Positions 52,631 through 61,731 of a DNA stretch of 64,000 nucleotides are shown piece by piece (the first letter of the stretch is position 1; every line of letters starts with the position of its first letter). The stretch comes from Cyanobacteria bacterium FACHB-471 (lineage in GTDB: Bacteria; Cyanobacteriota; Cyanobacteriia; Elainellales; Elainellaceae): positions 62,001-126,000 of the forward strand of contig JACJOC010000049.1 in assembly GCA_014695345.1 (NCBI GenBank). The letters run 5' to 3'. The translations under genes and the position numbers were made by a program. The notes beneath the pieces were generated by a model that worked only from the letters and a program-made list of their open reading frames with translations, was not told where the DNA came from and did no database searches.

Positions 52631-52960
52631 ATGAAATTACCGAATGGCGATCGCGCGATCGTTCCGTTGGAGAAACTGCTTGATTATTGTCTCAATCCGA
52701 GCCATCCCTCCGGCAAACACAAAGCTAGAGTGTTTGCCTCAGCTTTAAGAATTACGGCTGAAAACGTTGACGACTTGCAATAGTTGATTTTGAGAGCAGC
52801 CATTGAGGGTGAGGTGGTGCAACAAGGTCTTACAGAATACGGTCAGTTGTTCAAGGTCGACTGGGTAGTCCCAAACTATGATCGAGTTGTACTTCGTACC
52901 CTTTGGGAGATTTCTTCTGCAAAGACTGATCCTCGTTTAGTTTCAGCATTCATAAAGTAA
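52631..52960 (+). pseudogene. DUF6883-like protein, TAG at codon 51
   Basis: ATG at 52631 follows GAAGGA. It encodes MKLPNGDRAIVPLEKLLDYC, then HPSGKHKARVFASALRITAE, NVDDLQ, then TAG (52781-52783), and goes on in the same frame with LILRAAIEGEVVQQGLTEYG and LFKVDWVVPNYDRVVLRTLW to TAA at 52958-52960. The total of 109 codons matches the DUF6883 family, which is often found just before a DUF4926 gene, as here. One amber codon and no frameshift. Function is unknown; phage or toxin-type contexts have been suggested for relatives. Confidence 0.65.
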
Positions 52961-52971
52961 GAAGAACGACA

Positions 52972-53226
52972 ATGCTAAAGCTTTTTGACCCAATTGCAAC
53001 CCTAAATTCCATTCCTGCTAATCGACTCACTCTATTAGAGCGTGAGTATCAGAGCATTCAGGGTCTACCTGCTGGGCAAGTCGGTACCATTGTCGAAATT
53101 TACGAAACCGAAGACACCAGTTATCTCATTGAGTTTGCGGATTTACAGGGGCGTGAGTATGCAATGGCGATTTTACCCGCTAGTGAGGTGTTGGCTCTGC
53201 ACTACGAGTTGGCGATCGCATCATAA
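52972..53226 (+). CDS. DUF4926 small protein
   Basis: 84 residues. The pattern LLEREYQSIQGLPAGQVGTI, then YLIEFADLQGREYAMAILPA, is typical of DUF4926, a small SH3-like beta-barrel family. It begins 11 bases after the end of the DUF6883-like frame, a pairing seen in other bacteria and reminiscent of two-gene toxin/immunity or addiction modules (inference). The gene is intact while its partner carries an internal TAG. It is convergent with the UbiB-like gene, 24 bases apart. Confidence 0.8.
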   Translation: MLKLFDPIATLNSIPANRLTLLEREYQSIQGLPAGQVGTIVEIYETEDTSYLIEFADLQGREYAMAILPASEVLALHYELAIAS

Positions 53227-53250
53227 GATGCACAAAAGAATTCACCAGAT

Positions 53251-54903
53251 TTAACGTTGCCGCAACCTTCCTGAACGCAAGATATTAACCGCTAACCAAA
53301 GCCCCAGAAAACTTGCAGCGCCAAACAGAACATTACTAATCCAGGACAAGCTACTGCCCTCAGCAGAAATAGTTGCAGCCCCCATAATCAGTGAGCCAAC
53401 CAGAATGCTGAATGACAAGCGGTTAGCGGAGTCATCCATTGTTAACCGCAGACCATCCAGATCTTTTAACGTTAGATTCCACTTCAACGTTTCGGATGTC
53501 ACGCGATCAAGCAACTGTTCTACCTGACGGGGCGATTGGAGTGAGAGGCTTTTTATGTCAAGTGCAGTTCTCAGCAAGGTTTGCAGCGGTTCGTCACCAA
53601 TTAGCTGTCTGCGAAATAGGTCTGTCATCAGGGGCTTGATCTGGTCAAGCAGGTTGATTTCGGGGTCAAATGTTCGTGCCACACCTTCCAGGTTTGCTAG
53701 TGCTTTTGCATATAGTCCCAAGTTGCTGGGCAGCTTGATTTTGTTGACGCGAGCAACCTGGAGGACTTCGTAAAAGACCTGGCTAAAGTTGAGTTCTGCA
53801 ATGTTGCGGTTGTAGTACTTTCGCAGCAGGCGATCGTAGTCATTTTCTAGCCGAGCCAGATTTACGCCCCGGCTTGATTCTGCCAGTTGTAGCGTCAGTT
53901 GAACGCATCGCTGAGAATCCAGGTCAACGATCGCCAACAGCATTTCAGTCAAAATTCGCTGCGTGTTGGGGTCGAGTCGTCCAATCATGCCGCAGTCGAG
54001 CAGAGCAACCCGACCATCATCGAGATAAAACAGATTGCCCGGATGCGGATCGGCGTGAAAGAAGCCGTCGATGTAAATTTGCTGGAAAAAGGCGCGAAAT
54101 AAGATCGTTGTGGTGGTACGACGATTGGAGACGGTGTTTCCGTTTTGAGGCTCATCTGGCACTTTAGCAGTGAGCAGCGGAACGCCATCTAGCCATTTCA
54201 TCACCAGCAGATTTTCGGTGGTCAAATCCCAGTAAATCTCAGGGATAACCAGTTGTGTGGGGTCAAACCAACTGCTGTTAGCCATGTTGCGGCGCAACTG
54301 ATCGGTGTAGCTTGCTTCTTTGAAGAAATCTAGCTCGTCACGGAGGGCAGTCGTAAATTCTTCTGCCAGAGCTTTGATGTCATAATCTTGTCCCAGTGAA
54401 GAACGGGAAGCCAGATCTGCCAAACTTCTGATCAAAGCAATGTCTTGATCAATGATCAGGTCAATGCCAGGACGCTGAACTTTGATGGCAGCTTCACGTC
54501 CGTCTGCCAACGTCACCCGATGCACCTGAGCAATAGAGCCTGCGGCGACCGCCTGCTGGTCAATCTTCGTAAAGGTGACTTCTAAAGGCTCTCGTAGCTC
54601 TCGCCGCAGCACGACCTCAATTTCAGACCAGGGAACAGGTGGAACGTCACTTTGCAGCGTGGATAGAGCGTTGATGTAGTCGGCAGGTAAGACATCAGGA
54701 CGAGTACTCAACAACTGCCCCAGCTTGACAAAAACTGGTCCTAAGTCAATCAAAATGTTGCGGAGAACAGCGGGGGTCGGTAAATTTGGCGCATCGGCTT
54801 TACTACCGGTGAGCAGCCGTCGCGCATAGTCCCAACCGTTGCGGAAGACAACTTCAAGAATTTCTCGTTGTCGAGAGCTTGTTTGAGTCAAGCCTGAAAA
54901 CAT
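53251..54903 (-). CDS. ABC1/UbiB-family atypical kinase
   Basis: 550 residues. Characteristic features: LGPVFVKLGQLLSTRPDVLP (KxGQ motif), AAGSIAQVHRVTLADGREAA (Ala-rich loop replacing the Gly-rich loop), AAIKVQRPGI (ATP-binding Lys), LVMKWLDGVPLL, GFFHADPHPGNLFYL and VALLDCGMIGRLD (catalytic and metal-binding residues). Two hydrophobic helices at the C-terminus (LSFSILVGSLIMGAATI, LFGAASFLGLWLAVNIL) anchor it to a membrane. UbiB-like proteins support synthesis of isoprenoid quinones and related lipids; cyanobacteria have several paralogues. Confidence 0.93.
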   Translation of the reverse strand: MFSGLTQTSSRQREILEVVFRNGWDYARRLLTGSKADAPNLPTPAVLRNILIDLGPVFVKLGQLLSTRPDVLPADYINALSTLQSDVPPVPWSEIEVVLRRELREPLEVTFTKIDQQAVAAGSIAQVHRVTLADGREAAIKVQRPGIDLIIDQDIALIRSLADLASRSSLGQDYDIKALAEEFTTALRDELDFFKEASYTDQLRRNMANSSWFDPTQLVIPEIYWDLTTENLLVMKWLDGVPLLTAKVPDEPQNGNTVSNRRTTTTILFRAFFQQIYIDGFFHADPHPGNLFYLDDGRVALLDCGMIGRLDPNTQRILTEMLLAIVDLDSQRCVQLTLQLAESSRGVNLARLENDYDRLLRKYYNRNIAELNFSQVFYEVLQVARVNKIKLPSNLGLYAKALANLEGVARTFDPEINLLDQIKPLMTDLFRRQLIGDEPLQTLLRTALDIKSLSLQSPRQVEQLLDRVTSETLKWNLTLKDLDGLRLTMDDSANRLSFSILVGSLIMGAATISAEGSSLSWISNVLFGAASFLGLWLAVNILRSGRLRQR

Positions 54904-55113
54904 TCTGCCTCCTGCCCTGCGATTGGCTGGCTGATAATGAGATGCCTACATTCGCATGATAGTAAATGCAACTGGCAATCAGGGGTTGTTAAAACTAACA
55001 CCCCTTGATTTTGTAGCGGTTTGAGGCGATCGCTGCCAACACTCTAGAGGGAGAGATTAGAGGGTTAAGGGTTACTGGTCAATGGTTAATAGGTATTGGG
55101 GATGAGTTTTTAA

Positions 55114-55154
55114 GCGTGAAGGGTAGTGCGGCTCAGCCGCACTACCCTTCACGC
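55114..55154. repeat. 41-bp palindrome, 20-bp perfect arms
   Basis: Left arm gcgtgaagggtagtgcggct (55114-55133) and its exact reverse complement (55135-55154) are separated by one base. It lies between the UbiB-like gene and the guanylyltransferase, both on the minus strand, 25 bases past the latter's stop. It could stop or stabilise that transcript, or be a mobile palindrome. Confidence 0.85.
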
Positions 55155-55178
55155 ACGAGGTCTAGTGACTAATCAAAA

Positions 55179-56228
55179 TCAAAGCAAATCGCTCAGTTTT
55201 GGATTTTCCTTCAGCGCTTTGAGGACTTGTTTAATCTCCTGGGTGCGGTGCTTGTCCACAATTAGGGTTGCTTTGCCATCACGGACGATTACCACATCCT
55301 TGAGTCCAATAGTGACAACCACTTCATCGTCATCGGCAGAGTAAACCAGTGAGTCTTCTGTATCGAGTCCAATGTGTTGAGCTAGCTCGACATTGAGTTT
55401 GTCTCCCTTAAACAAGCGTTCGATCGCATTCCAGTCGCCCAGGTCATCCCAGCCAAAGGTTACGGGCAGGACACACGCCTTACGGGTTTTTTCCATCATG
55501 GCGTAGTCAATGCTTTTCTTCGGTAAGTCGGGGTAGATGGAGGGGCCGTGTTTTTCTAGCGGTTCAATGATTTCAGGGGCGTGGGTGTGCAGTTCTGCCA
55601 GGGCTACCCCTGCCCGGAAGATAAACATGCCGCTGTTCCAGCTAAAGTGTCCGCTCGTGATAAAGGACTCCGCCGTAGCGCGATCGGGTTTTTCGGTAAA
55701 GCGATCGACTTTATAGGCCGGAAAACCACCAAAAGAGCCAATAGTTTCTCCCTGTTCGATATAGCCGTAGCCCGTAGAAGGGTAGGTAGGGGTGATGCCC
55801 AGGGTGGCGATCGCCTCCTGACTGCTAGCTAACTCGGTTGCAGCCCGGAGGGTTTGTTGAAACGCTGCTACATCTGCAATCCAGGGGTCAGCAGGGAAGA
55901 AGCCAACAACCGTTTCTTCACCATAGCGACGAGCGACTTCTAAGGTTGCCCAGGCTACTGCCGGAGCCGTATCGCGTCCCTCAACCTCGACTAGCAGATT
56001 TTCTGCTGGCAAATCAGGAAGCTGTTGTTGAACACCTTCAGCTAGATGACCCGAGGTAATCACCCAAAGGTGGTCCCAACCCTCTGCCAAATTGAGCAGG
56101 CGGGCTGCGGTTGCCTGAAGCAAACTCTGTCCGCTGCCATCTAAACTCAAAAACTGCTTGGGACGGTGCAGCCGACTCAGGGGCCAAAAGCGCTCTCCCT
56201 TACCACCAGCCAAAATCACAGGTATCAT
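55179..56228 (-). CDS. Mannose-1-phosphate guanylyltransferase
   Basis: 349 residues, single-domain type without the isomerase half. It makes GDP-mannose from mannose-1-phosphate and GTP for capsule, LPS and glycan synthesis. Motifs: MIPVILAGGKGERFWPLSRL and HRPKQFLSLDG (nucleotide and Lys of the pyrophosphorylase), DTAPAVAWATLEVA, VGFFPADPWIAD, EKPDRATAESF, FSWNSGMFIFRAG (sugar-binding) and VTFGWDDLGDWNAI. The DDLGD-like motif and YSADDDEVVVTIGLKDVVIV end are typical of the ManC/RfbM group. Neighbour LCP gene (divergent) also concerns cell-surface polymers. Confidence 0.94.
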   Translation of the reverse strand: MIPVILAGGKGERFWPLSRLHRPKQFLSLDGSGQSLLQATAARLLNLAEGWDHLWVITSGHLAEGVQQQLPDLPAENLLVEVEGRDTAPAVAWATLEVARRYGEETVVGFFPADPWIADVAAFQQTLRAATELASSQEAIATLGITPTYPSTGYGYIEQGETIGSFGGFPAYKVDRFTEKPDRATAESFITSGHFSWNSGMFIFRAGVALAELHTHAPEIIEPLEKHGPSIYPDLPKKSIDYAMMEKTRKACVLPVTFGWDDLGDWNAIERLFKGDKLNVELAQHIGLDTEDSLVYSADDDEVVVTIGLKDVVIVRDGKATLIVDKHRTQEIKQVLKALKENPKLSDLL

Positions 56229-56662
56229 AGCCTTCTCGCTTTGTTTTAGTTTGCCTTGAGGTTTCTTAGATAGTCTGCACGGGTCTACATTGCTAGTCCG
56301 TAAAATCTACCCAGAAAATCTACTGAAATAGTTTTTTACGCCGTAAATGCTATGTGCAAAACATTAATCAGTTGATGGCATCGCTTACACTGAAATGTCA
56401 AGATTCCTAGATTTTGCCCGACTTTTCTTAAGATTGTTTTGGTTTATGATTTCGCAAAACTAGGTTCGCAAATGCTCGTTGGGCTTGCCATTAGGCAAAT
56501 TGACCGCGTAGAATTCGCCAAGTGCCTCATGGGTGCGGGTTAGGAATTACATCTGCAGGTAGGGGGGTGGCGATCGCGCTCCAACCTACCATAAAGACGG
56601 ATACATTACGAATTCCTTAAGGTCGGTAGTATACGCATAGCTACAGTACAAATGAGGTCAAG
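56229..56662. other. Divergent promoter region
   Basis: About 430 bases between the guanylyltransferase and LCP genes. A G-rich stretch with partial dyad to a downstream caacctacc lies around 56560-56590 with a HIP1 site, possibly a decayed palindromic repeat. Nothing else stands out. Confidence 0.4.
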
Positions 56663-58165
56663 GTGAGAGACGGAGTGGACGGTTTACAAAATCAGTCTGA
56701 TCAGTATAAAACGCAACAATCCAGTCCTGTTCAAGTGTCTGAAGAGCCTAGCGACTCTAGCGACTCCAGCCACATACCTAGCGCTTCAACAGCCACAGCC
56801 ACAGCTACAGCTACAGCTTCTGTTGCTGCTATCACACCTGCTCAGTTGTCCGATCAAGCTCGCCTGGTTAGAGTGCCGGAGCGATCGCCATCTAAGCCCA
56901 ATCCATTGCGTTGGTTAGGTTGGGGTGCTGCTCTAGTAACGACTGGAGTAGTCTCTGGAGTACTAGGTGTCGCTCTGTCCTGGCTTACTCCCTTGCCTCC
57001 TACGCTCGCTTCTGATACAGACCCACAGCTTTCGCTCAGCGATCTGTGGAGCAAAGGGTTTCGCTACAACATTACTCGCCCGGTCAACATTCTGGTCATG
57101 GGCATCGACCGAGTACCTGATGTTCCTCCTGATTCACCTGAGGTGCTCAACGGTCGCAGCGATACGATGCTGCTGGTGCAAGTTGATCCCGAAGACAACT
57201 CGATTAACGTTCTCTCCATTCCCAGAGATACTCAAGTTGAAATTCCGGGCGTTGGGTTAACTAAAATCAACCACGCCAACATGTTGGGCGGCGATAGTCT
57301 GGCAGCCCGTGTCGTCAGCCGTAACCTCAATGGGGTGCCGATTGATCGCTACGTCCGGGTTAGCACCGAAGCCTTTCGAGAATTAGTAGACCTGCTGGGC
57401 GGCGTAGAGGTGTTTGTGCCTCAACGGATGTCTTACACAGACGAAACCCAGAAGCTTTACATTGACCTGGAGCAAGGCTGGCAAAACTTGAATGGCGATC
57501 AAGCCGAGCAATTTGCTCGCTTTCGGGCAGATGGCAATGGAGATATTGGTCGGGTACAGCGGCAACAGCAGCTAATTCGGGCACTGCGCGATCGTATTAC
57601 TAGTCCAGCCGTGATTCCTAAGCTGCCAGAAGCGATTCAGCTCGTCCAAAAGTATGTCGACACCAACCTTTCGTTAGAAGAAATGCTGGCTTTGGCAAAC
57701 TTTGGCGTCAGCCTGGAGCAAGACAGTTTCAGAATGGTCATGTTGCCGGGCCGTTTCAGCACCCCTGATGAATTTGTTGCTAGCTATTGGATTACCGATT
57801 CTGATGCGGTCGATCAGGTCATGCAGGAATATTTTCAGGTTCCTTCAGTCACCAGTTCTGAAGAGCGCCGCGCCCTCAACCACCTGTATATTGCCGTCCA
57901 AAATGCCTCAGGAGAGCCTCAATTAGGTAATCAGGTTGCAAGCTACCTGCAAGAGCAGGGTTTTGACAATGTCTACGTGATTCAAGATTGGCCCGATCGC
58001 CAGATGCAAACAGACATTATTGTGCAGCGAGGCGATATGCAGGGTGCAGCCTTGCTAGAAAATGTACTAGGACTAGGTCGGGTCGTCTCTGCCTCAACAG
58101 GAGACTTACAATCAGACCTAACCATTCGTGTAGGAGAAGATTGGGCTGATCGAATTGATGGGTAA
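56663..58165 (+). CDS. LytR-CpsA-Psr (LCP) family protein with LytR C-terminal domain
   Basis: 500 residues from GTG 56663, preceded by GAGG; the first 80 residues are Ser/Gln/Ala-rich, with a short Ala-Thr alternation encoded by a gccaca/gctaca microrepeat near 56790. One transmembrane helix ([19 protein letters not shown]) near 95-115 leads to the extracytoplasmic LCP domain (about 150-310): [46 protein letters not shown] and [12 protein letters not shown] with the conserved Arg and Asp. The C-terminal LytR_C domain (about 395-500) has VAVQNASG-like [23 protein letters not shown] enzymes attach polymers such as capsule or wall glycan to peptidoglycan. Stop is 14 bases before the lumenal pentapeptide gene. 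Confidence 0.93.
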   Translation: MRDGVDGLQNQSDQYKTQQSSPVQVSEEPSDSSDSSHIPSASTATATATATASVAAITPAQLSDQARLVRVPERSPSKPNPLRWLGWGAALVTTGVVSGVLGVALSWLTPLPPTLASDTDPQLSLSDLWSKGFRYNITRPVNILVMGIDRVPDVPPDSPEVLNGRSDTMLLVQVDPEDNSINVLSIPRDTQVEIPGVGLTKINHANMLGGDSLAARVVSRNLNGVPIDRYVRVSTEAFRELVDLLGGVEVFVPQRMSYTDETQKLYIDLEQGWQNLNGDQAEQFARFRADGNGDIGRVQRQQQLIRALRDRITSPAVIPKLPEAIQLVQKYVDTNLSLEEMLALANFGVSLEQDSFRMVMLPGRFSTPDEFVASYWITDSDAVDQVMQEYFQVPSVTSSEERRALNHLYIAVQNASGEPQLGNQVASYLQEQGFDNVYVIQDWPDRQMQTDIIVQRGDMQGAALLENVLGLGRVVSASTGDLQSDLTIRVGEDWADRIDG

Positions 58166-58178
58166 GGAGGTTAGAAGG

Positions 58179-58685
58179 ATGAAGGCGATTTTGACTCGCT
58201 GCGTTGGTTTAATTCTAGTTCTGGGTCTGGCTTGTTTGTGGATTTTGCTCAGCGCAACGCCAGCGCTAGCAGCTATCGACACAGTCAACTACAACAACGC
58301 TAACCTGCAGAATCAGGATTTCTCAGGCACAGACCTGGTTGGCAAAGCCTTCGTCGCTGCCGAAATGCGGGGCATCAACTTTGAGAATGCAGACTTAACC
58401 AACGCAATTCTCACCAAAGCCGTGATGCTGAATGCGAACCTGCGAGGCGCAAACCTAACTGGAGCCTTAGTTGATCGGGTGTTTCTAGTAGGTGCAGACC
58501 TGACGAATGCCATTTTGCAAGAAGCAACGCTCTCTCGCACCAGCTTTGAGGACGTAACCGTTACCGGAGTCGACTTCACCGACGCAATTCTCGATCGCTA
58601 TGAAATCAGTCAACTGTGCGATCGCGCCTCCGGTACCAATCCCACAACTGGTGTCTCAACCCGAGATAGCTTAGGCTGCCGATAA
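58179..58685 (+). CDS. Exported pentapeptide-repeat protein
   Basis: 168 residues from ATG 58179, which has AAGGAGG 8 bases upstream. A classical signal peptide ([20 protein letters not shown], ending ATPALAA) is followed by pentapeptide repeats (about 35-140): [30 protein letters not shown] split in two, and [19 protein letters not shown]. The C-terminal tail carries two cysteines (LCDRASGTN and SLGCR) that may form a disulfide. Such small right-handed beta-helix proteins occur in the thylakoid lumen and periplasm; function unknown. Its start lies just after the LCP gene, so they are probably cotranscribed. Confidence 0.88.
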   Translation: MKAILTRCVGLILVLGLACLWILLSATPALAAIDTVNYNNANLQNQDFSGTDLVGKAFVAAEMRGINFENADLTNAILTKAVMLNANLRGANLTGALVDRVFLVGADLTNAILQEATLSRTSFEDVTVTGVDFTDAILDRYEISQLCDRASGTNPTTGVSTRDSLGCR

Positions 58686-58809
58686 AAAATTGCTAACGGA
58701 CACGCAAGTGATCTAAACGGTCGCTCCAATCCATCTACCGCAAATTCCCAGACTCCAAGAGACACCTTCGATGCGAAGCGCCTTGCACCCCATCTCCAAT
58801 CCCTTCAGA

Positions 58810-58855
58810 GGGGGTTTGGGGGAAGCGGGCTTCCCCCAATGGGGGTTTGGGGGAA
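58810..58855 (+). repeat. Direct repeat and G-run cluster
   Basis: The 15-mer gggggtttgggggaa occurs twice (58810-58824 and 58841-58855), separated by a hairpin whose arms are gggggaag and cttccccc. Five runs of three or more G in 46 bases make a G-quadruplex possible. It lies between the pentapeptide gene and rpoZ. The mirror-like end (gaaacccc) suggests a decayed palindromic element. Confidence 0.6.
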
Positions 58856-58953
58856 ACCCCAAGGCTCGGCTCCTAACATCAAAAACCACAAAACCAATCC
58901 CTGACTTCAGAGATCCTTGATAGACTATAAAAGTTCTAACGTAACTCAACCTT

Positions 58954-59181
58954 ATGCAAAAGCGTTCTGCCTTTGACACCAGCCACCTGATGCGCCGCGC
59001 TGAAGATCTGATTGGCGCTGCCTCAAACCGCTATCGGATCACCGTTCAGGTTGCCAGTCGAGCACAGCGCCGCCGCTTTGAAGAATTCGATAGCCTGGAC
59101 GATCCCAAAATGAAGCCCGTGATTCGTGCCATCATCGAAATGTCAGACGAGCTAACTCAGCCCGAAATCATTGGTGAGTAG
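58954..59181 (+). CDS. rpoZ: RNA polymerase omega subunit
   Basis: 75 residues. The core [20 protein letters not shown] and [20 protein letters not shown] follow the cyanobacterial omega pattern; the C-terminal [19 protein letters not shown] is the usual helical end. Omega helps fold and assemble the beta' (gamma/beta') subunit. The start [10 protein letters not shown] agrees with family members. Cotranscription with neighbours is uncertain, since a 268-base spacer with repeats precedes it. Confidence 0.95.
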   Translation: MQKRSAFDTSHLMRRAEDLIGAASNRYRITVQVASRAQRRRFEEFDSLDDPKMKPVIRAIIEMSDELTQPEIIGE

Positions 59182-59308
59182 GTCACTTTGAGATCAGACC
59201 TAGATTAAGCGATCGCCACTGTACTAGCCAAACTGCAAAAAACCGTATCTTCCGGTACTGCTATTCCTGAATCAGAGTGGAGATATCCAGTCATGGAATA
59301 GCAGATCA

Positions 59309-60241
59309 ATGAAACACATCCAGGGAATTCGTTCTGTTGCGCTAAAAGACAGTTCGGATGTGGGATTAATTTATGGTTTTTTGGGAGTGCTGGGATTTAG
59401 CCTGACACTCCCTGCCACTCGCGTTGCAGTGCTGGATTTAGACCCCATTTGGGTTGGCTTAGGGCGAGGTTTTGTCGCTGCAATTTTAGCAGCGATCGCC
59501 CTCCACCTGACCCGTCAAAAATTTCCTACTCCTCACCAGTGGCGCAGCTTGGTTATCGTTGCTCTGGGAGTCGTTTTAGGGTTTCCGCTATTGTCTGCCT
59601 GGGCAATGCAACGCTTACCCGCAGCTCACGGTGCAGTCGTATTGGGGCTGTTGCCCCTGGTAACAGCGATCGCCGGAGTGATTCGAGCGGGCGATCGCCC
59701 CAGCCGCCAATTCTGGATCGCTAGCAGCATTGGCAGCCTCACCGTGATTGGATTTGGCATCTTCTCAGGAGCAGGGCACCTCCAGCCCGCAGACTTAGCT
59801 TTGTTCCTTGCAGTTATCGCTGCTGCCTTTGGCTACGCAGAAGGAGGAAAATTAGCCAAAACACTGGGTGGTTGGCAGGTGATCAGTTGGGCACTCGTGC
59901 TAGCAGCTCCGGTGGAAATCTTACCGATGATCGTGAGTACTTCACAACATGGACTGACCGCTTCCCCTGTGGCATGGTTAGGCTTTGCCTATGTCAGCAT
60001 CGTGAGTCAATTTGTTGCCTTCTTTGCCTGGTATCACGGCTTAGCCAAAGGTGGAGTCGCCAGAGTCGGACAGATCCAACTGCTCCAGCCCTTTTTGACC
60101 CTGGTAGCATCCTTCTTCTTATTAGGTGAAACCATTACACCCTTTACGATTGGTGCTGCCTGTTTAGTAGTCGCTAGCGTTGCGATTGGGAGGCGTTCGC
60201 CCATCAAACGGGTCACTTGTGAACAAATTACGTCACAATAA
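59309..60241 (+). CDS. EamA/DMT-family transporter
   Basis: 310 residues, ten predicted helices in two EamA halves: LIYGFLGVLGFSLTLPATRV, GLGRGFVAAILAAIALHL, SLVIVALGVVLGFPLLSAW, then LALFLAVIAAAFGYAEGGKL, VAWLGFAYVSIVSQFVAFFA and FLTLVASFFLLGETITPFTI. The last segment (LLGETITP) is the classic EamA C-terminal motif. Probable metabolite or drug exporter; the substrate cannot be inferred. The C-terminal tail is basic and cytoplasmic. The stop at 60239-60241 is 30 bases before the DUF938 ATG, so the two may be cotranscribed. Confidence 0.92.
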   Translation: MKHIQGIRSVALKDSSDVGLIYGFLGVLGFSLTLPATRVAVLDLDPIWVGLGRGFVAAILAAIALHLTRQKFPTPHQWRSLVIVALGVVLGFPLLSAWAMQRLPAAHGAVVLGLLPLVTAIAGVIRAGDRPSRQFWIASSIGSLTVIGFGIFSGAGHLQPADLALFLAVIAAAFGYAEGGKLAKTLGGWQVISWALVLAAPVEILPMIVSTSQHGLTASPVAWLGFAYVSIVSQFVAFFAWYHGLAKGGVARVGQIQLLQPFLTLVASFFLLGETITPFTIGAACLVVASVAIGRRSPIKRVTCEQITSQ

Positions 60242-60271
60242 GTGGAACCTTGCCCGAATGTAGCCTCAATC

Positions 60272-60925
60272 ATGACTTCTCCTGGCCTGCGACAGTATGC
60301 CCCTGCGACTCAACGCAACCGAGAGCCAATTCTAAATGTGTTGCAGCAAGTCTTACCCCCCCAGGGCACAGTCTTAGAAATCTCTAGCGGTACGGGAGAA
60401 CACGCTATCTTCTTCGCCCCTCATCTGCATCCTCGTAAGTGGTTGCCCTCTGACCCTAATCCTTCAGCACGAGCCAGCATTGCTGCATGGCGGCAACATT
60501 GCCCCACCGATAATGTGTATCCACCGATCGCCCTTGATGCGCGTGATCCGGTTTGGAGTGTGGAGCAAAATGAGTTGCCAGAAACTTTACAGGGGTTTGA
60601 GAAGGGTGAGATTGGGGCGATCGCCAACATCAATATGATTCACATCGCTCCTTGGTCAGCCTGCCTGGGCTTAATGGCAGGAGCAGGGCGAATCCTGCCT
60701 CCAGATGGTGTTCTGTATCTCTACGGCCCTTACAAACAAAACGGTAAACATACAGCTTCCAGTAATGAAGCATTTGATCAAAGCCTTCGTGCCCAAAACC
60801 CAGAATGGGGCGTGCGAGATCTGGACGAAGTGATAACCGTTGCCCAAACCCAAAACCTCTCATTGCTCAAAGTCGTCCCCATGCCTGCCAACAACTTATC
60901 CGTTATTTTTAAACGGAATGAGTAG
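60272..60925 (+). CDS. DUF938 (SAM-dependent methyltransferase-like) protein
   Basis: 217 residues from the ATG at 60272; a frame from 60242 adds ten. It opens RQYAPATQRNREPILNVLQQ, then TVLEISSGTGEHAIFFAPHL, the class I methyltransferase motif I (SGTGEH), followed by KWLPSDPNPSARASIAAW, GAIANINMIHIAPWSA and LYLYGPYKQNGKHTASSNEA. This is the DUF938 family, predicted methyltransferases of unknown substrate. It may be cotranscribed with the EamA transporter upstream, which ends 30 bases earlier. Confidence 0.9.
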   Translation: MTSPGLRQYAPATQRNREPILNVLQQVLPPQGTVLEISSGTGEHAIFFAPHLHPRKWLPSDPNPSARASIAAWRQHCPTDNVYPPIALDARDPVWSVEQNELPETLQGFEKGEIGAIANINMIHIAPWSACLGLMAGAGRILPPDGVLYLYGPYKQNGKHTASSNEAFDQSLRAQNPEWGVRDLDEVITVAQTQNLSLLKVVPMPANNLSVIFKRNE

Positions 60926-60957
60926 TGTTCAATCAACTTTAAACTTGGGCACTCACG

Positions 60958-61569
60958 ATGAAAGCACAAGCCAATCCGATGAGTTTCGAAGCGTTTCTAG
61001 AGTGGTATCCAGAAGACGGTAAGTGGTATGAGCTAATTGAGGGAGTAGTCGTAGAAGTGTTACCAACAGGTAATCACGAACTTATTGCAGGATTTCTTGC
61101 TGAGGAACTCACGTTAGAAATCCGTCGACAAAACTTGCCTTACACCATTCCTAGAAGTTGCCTACTAAAGCCTGATCGCCCCGACTCTGGATATCAACCT
61201 GACGTTGTGATTTTGGATAAAACAGCCCTGGTTAATGAACCACTCTGGCAAAAATCATCTACTATCCAATTTGGAAAAACAGTTCCATTAGTTATTGAAG
61301 TTGTGAGGCCAAACTGGTGGGACGACTATGGACACAAACTGGTGGAATATGAAGCGATGGGCATTGCTGAATACTGGATTGTAGACTTTTGCGCTCTAGG
61401 AGCCATTCGCCACATTGGTAAGCCTAAACAACCGACTGTCACCGTATGTCAACTGATTGAAGACGAATACCAGATGCAACGGTTTATTGCAGGACAACGA
61501 TTGAAGTCGGGTATTTTTCCTAACCTAGAGTTGTCAACTGATGCAATCTTTCAAGCAGCGGAATTGTAA
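60958..61569 (+). CDS. Uma2-family (PD-(D/E)XK-like) protein
   Basis: 203 residues, the standard Uma2 size. Motifs: MSFEAFLEWYPEDGKWYELI with the family E-L-I-E-G, GYQPDVVILDKTALVN (conserved P-D), VPLVIEVVRPNWWDDYGHKL (the E-V-x-S/R-like pattern with Lys) and YEAMGIAEYWIVDF. These form the restriction-endonuclease-like core Glu/Asp-x-Lys. Less degenerate than the Uma2 gene at 34629. Uma2 genes are numerous in filamentous cyanobacteria and mobile; nuclease or defence roles are unproven. Confidence 0.92.
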   Translation: MKAQANPMSFEAFLEWYPEDGKWYELIEGVVVEVLPTGNHELIAGFLAEELTLEIRRQNLPYTIPRSCLLKPDRPDSGYQPDVVILDKTALVNEPLWQKSSTIQFGKTVPLVIEVVRPNWWDDYGHKLVEYEAMGIAEYWIVDFCALGAIRHIGKPKQPTVTVCQLIEDEYQMQRFIAGQRLKSGIFPNLELSTDAIFQAAEL

Positions 61570-61731
61570 CTGTGTAGCTTAAGATTAGCGATCGCTTGAG
61601 AAAGCGGTAGGTTGTTGTACGTCGGGCAAGAACCTATTGATGTTTAAATCATGCTGTACGAAAAGGTGTCCTTGGCTTGGGTATCTTAAAATCCATAACA
61701 CCCGCAGGATTTCACCTTCTTCTAGATAAAA

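Noticed and set aside
50066-52960. Genome-wide reassignment of TAG
   Set aside because: Several well-defined genes end normally at TAG (hisB 20320, psbN 28621, cobD-like 42677), so TAG is a stop in this genome.
58713-58979. 88-codon minus-strand frame
   Set aside because: It runs across the G-rich repeat and into the start of rpoZ on the other strand, with no recognisable protein features.
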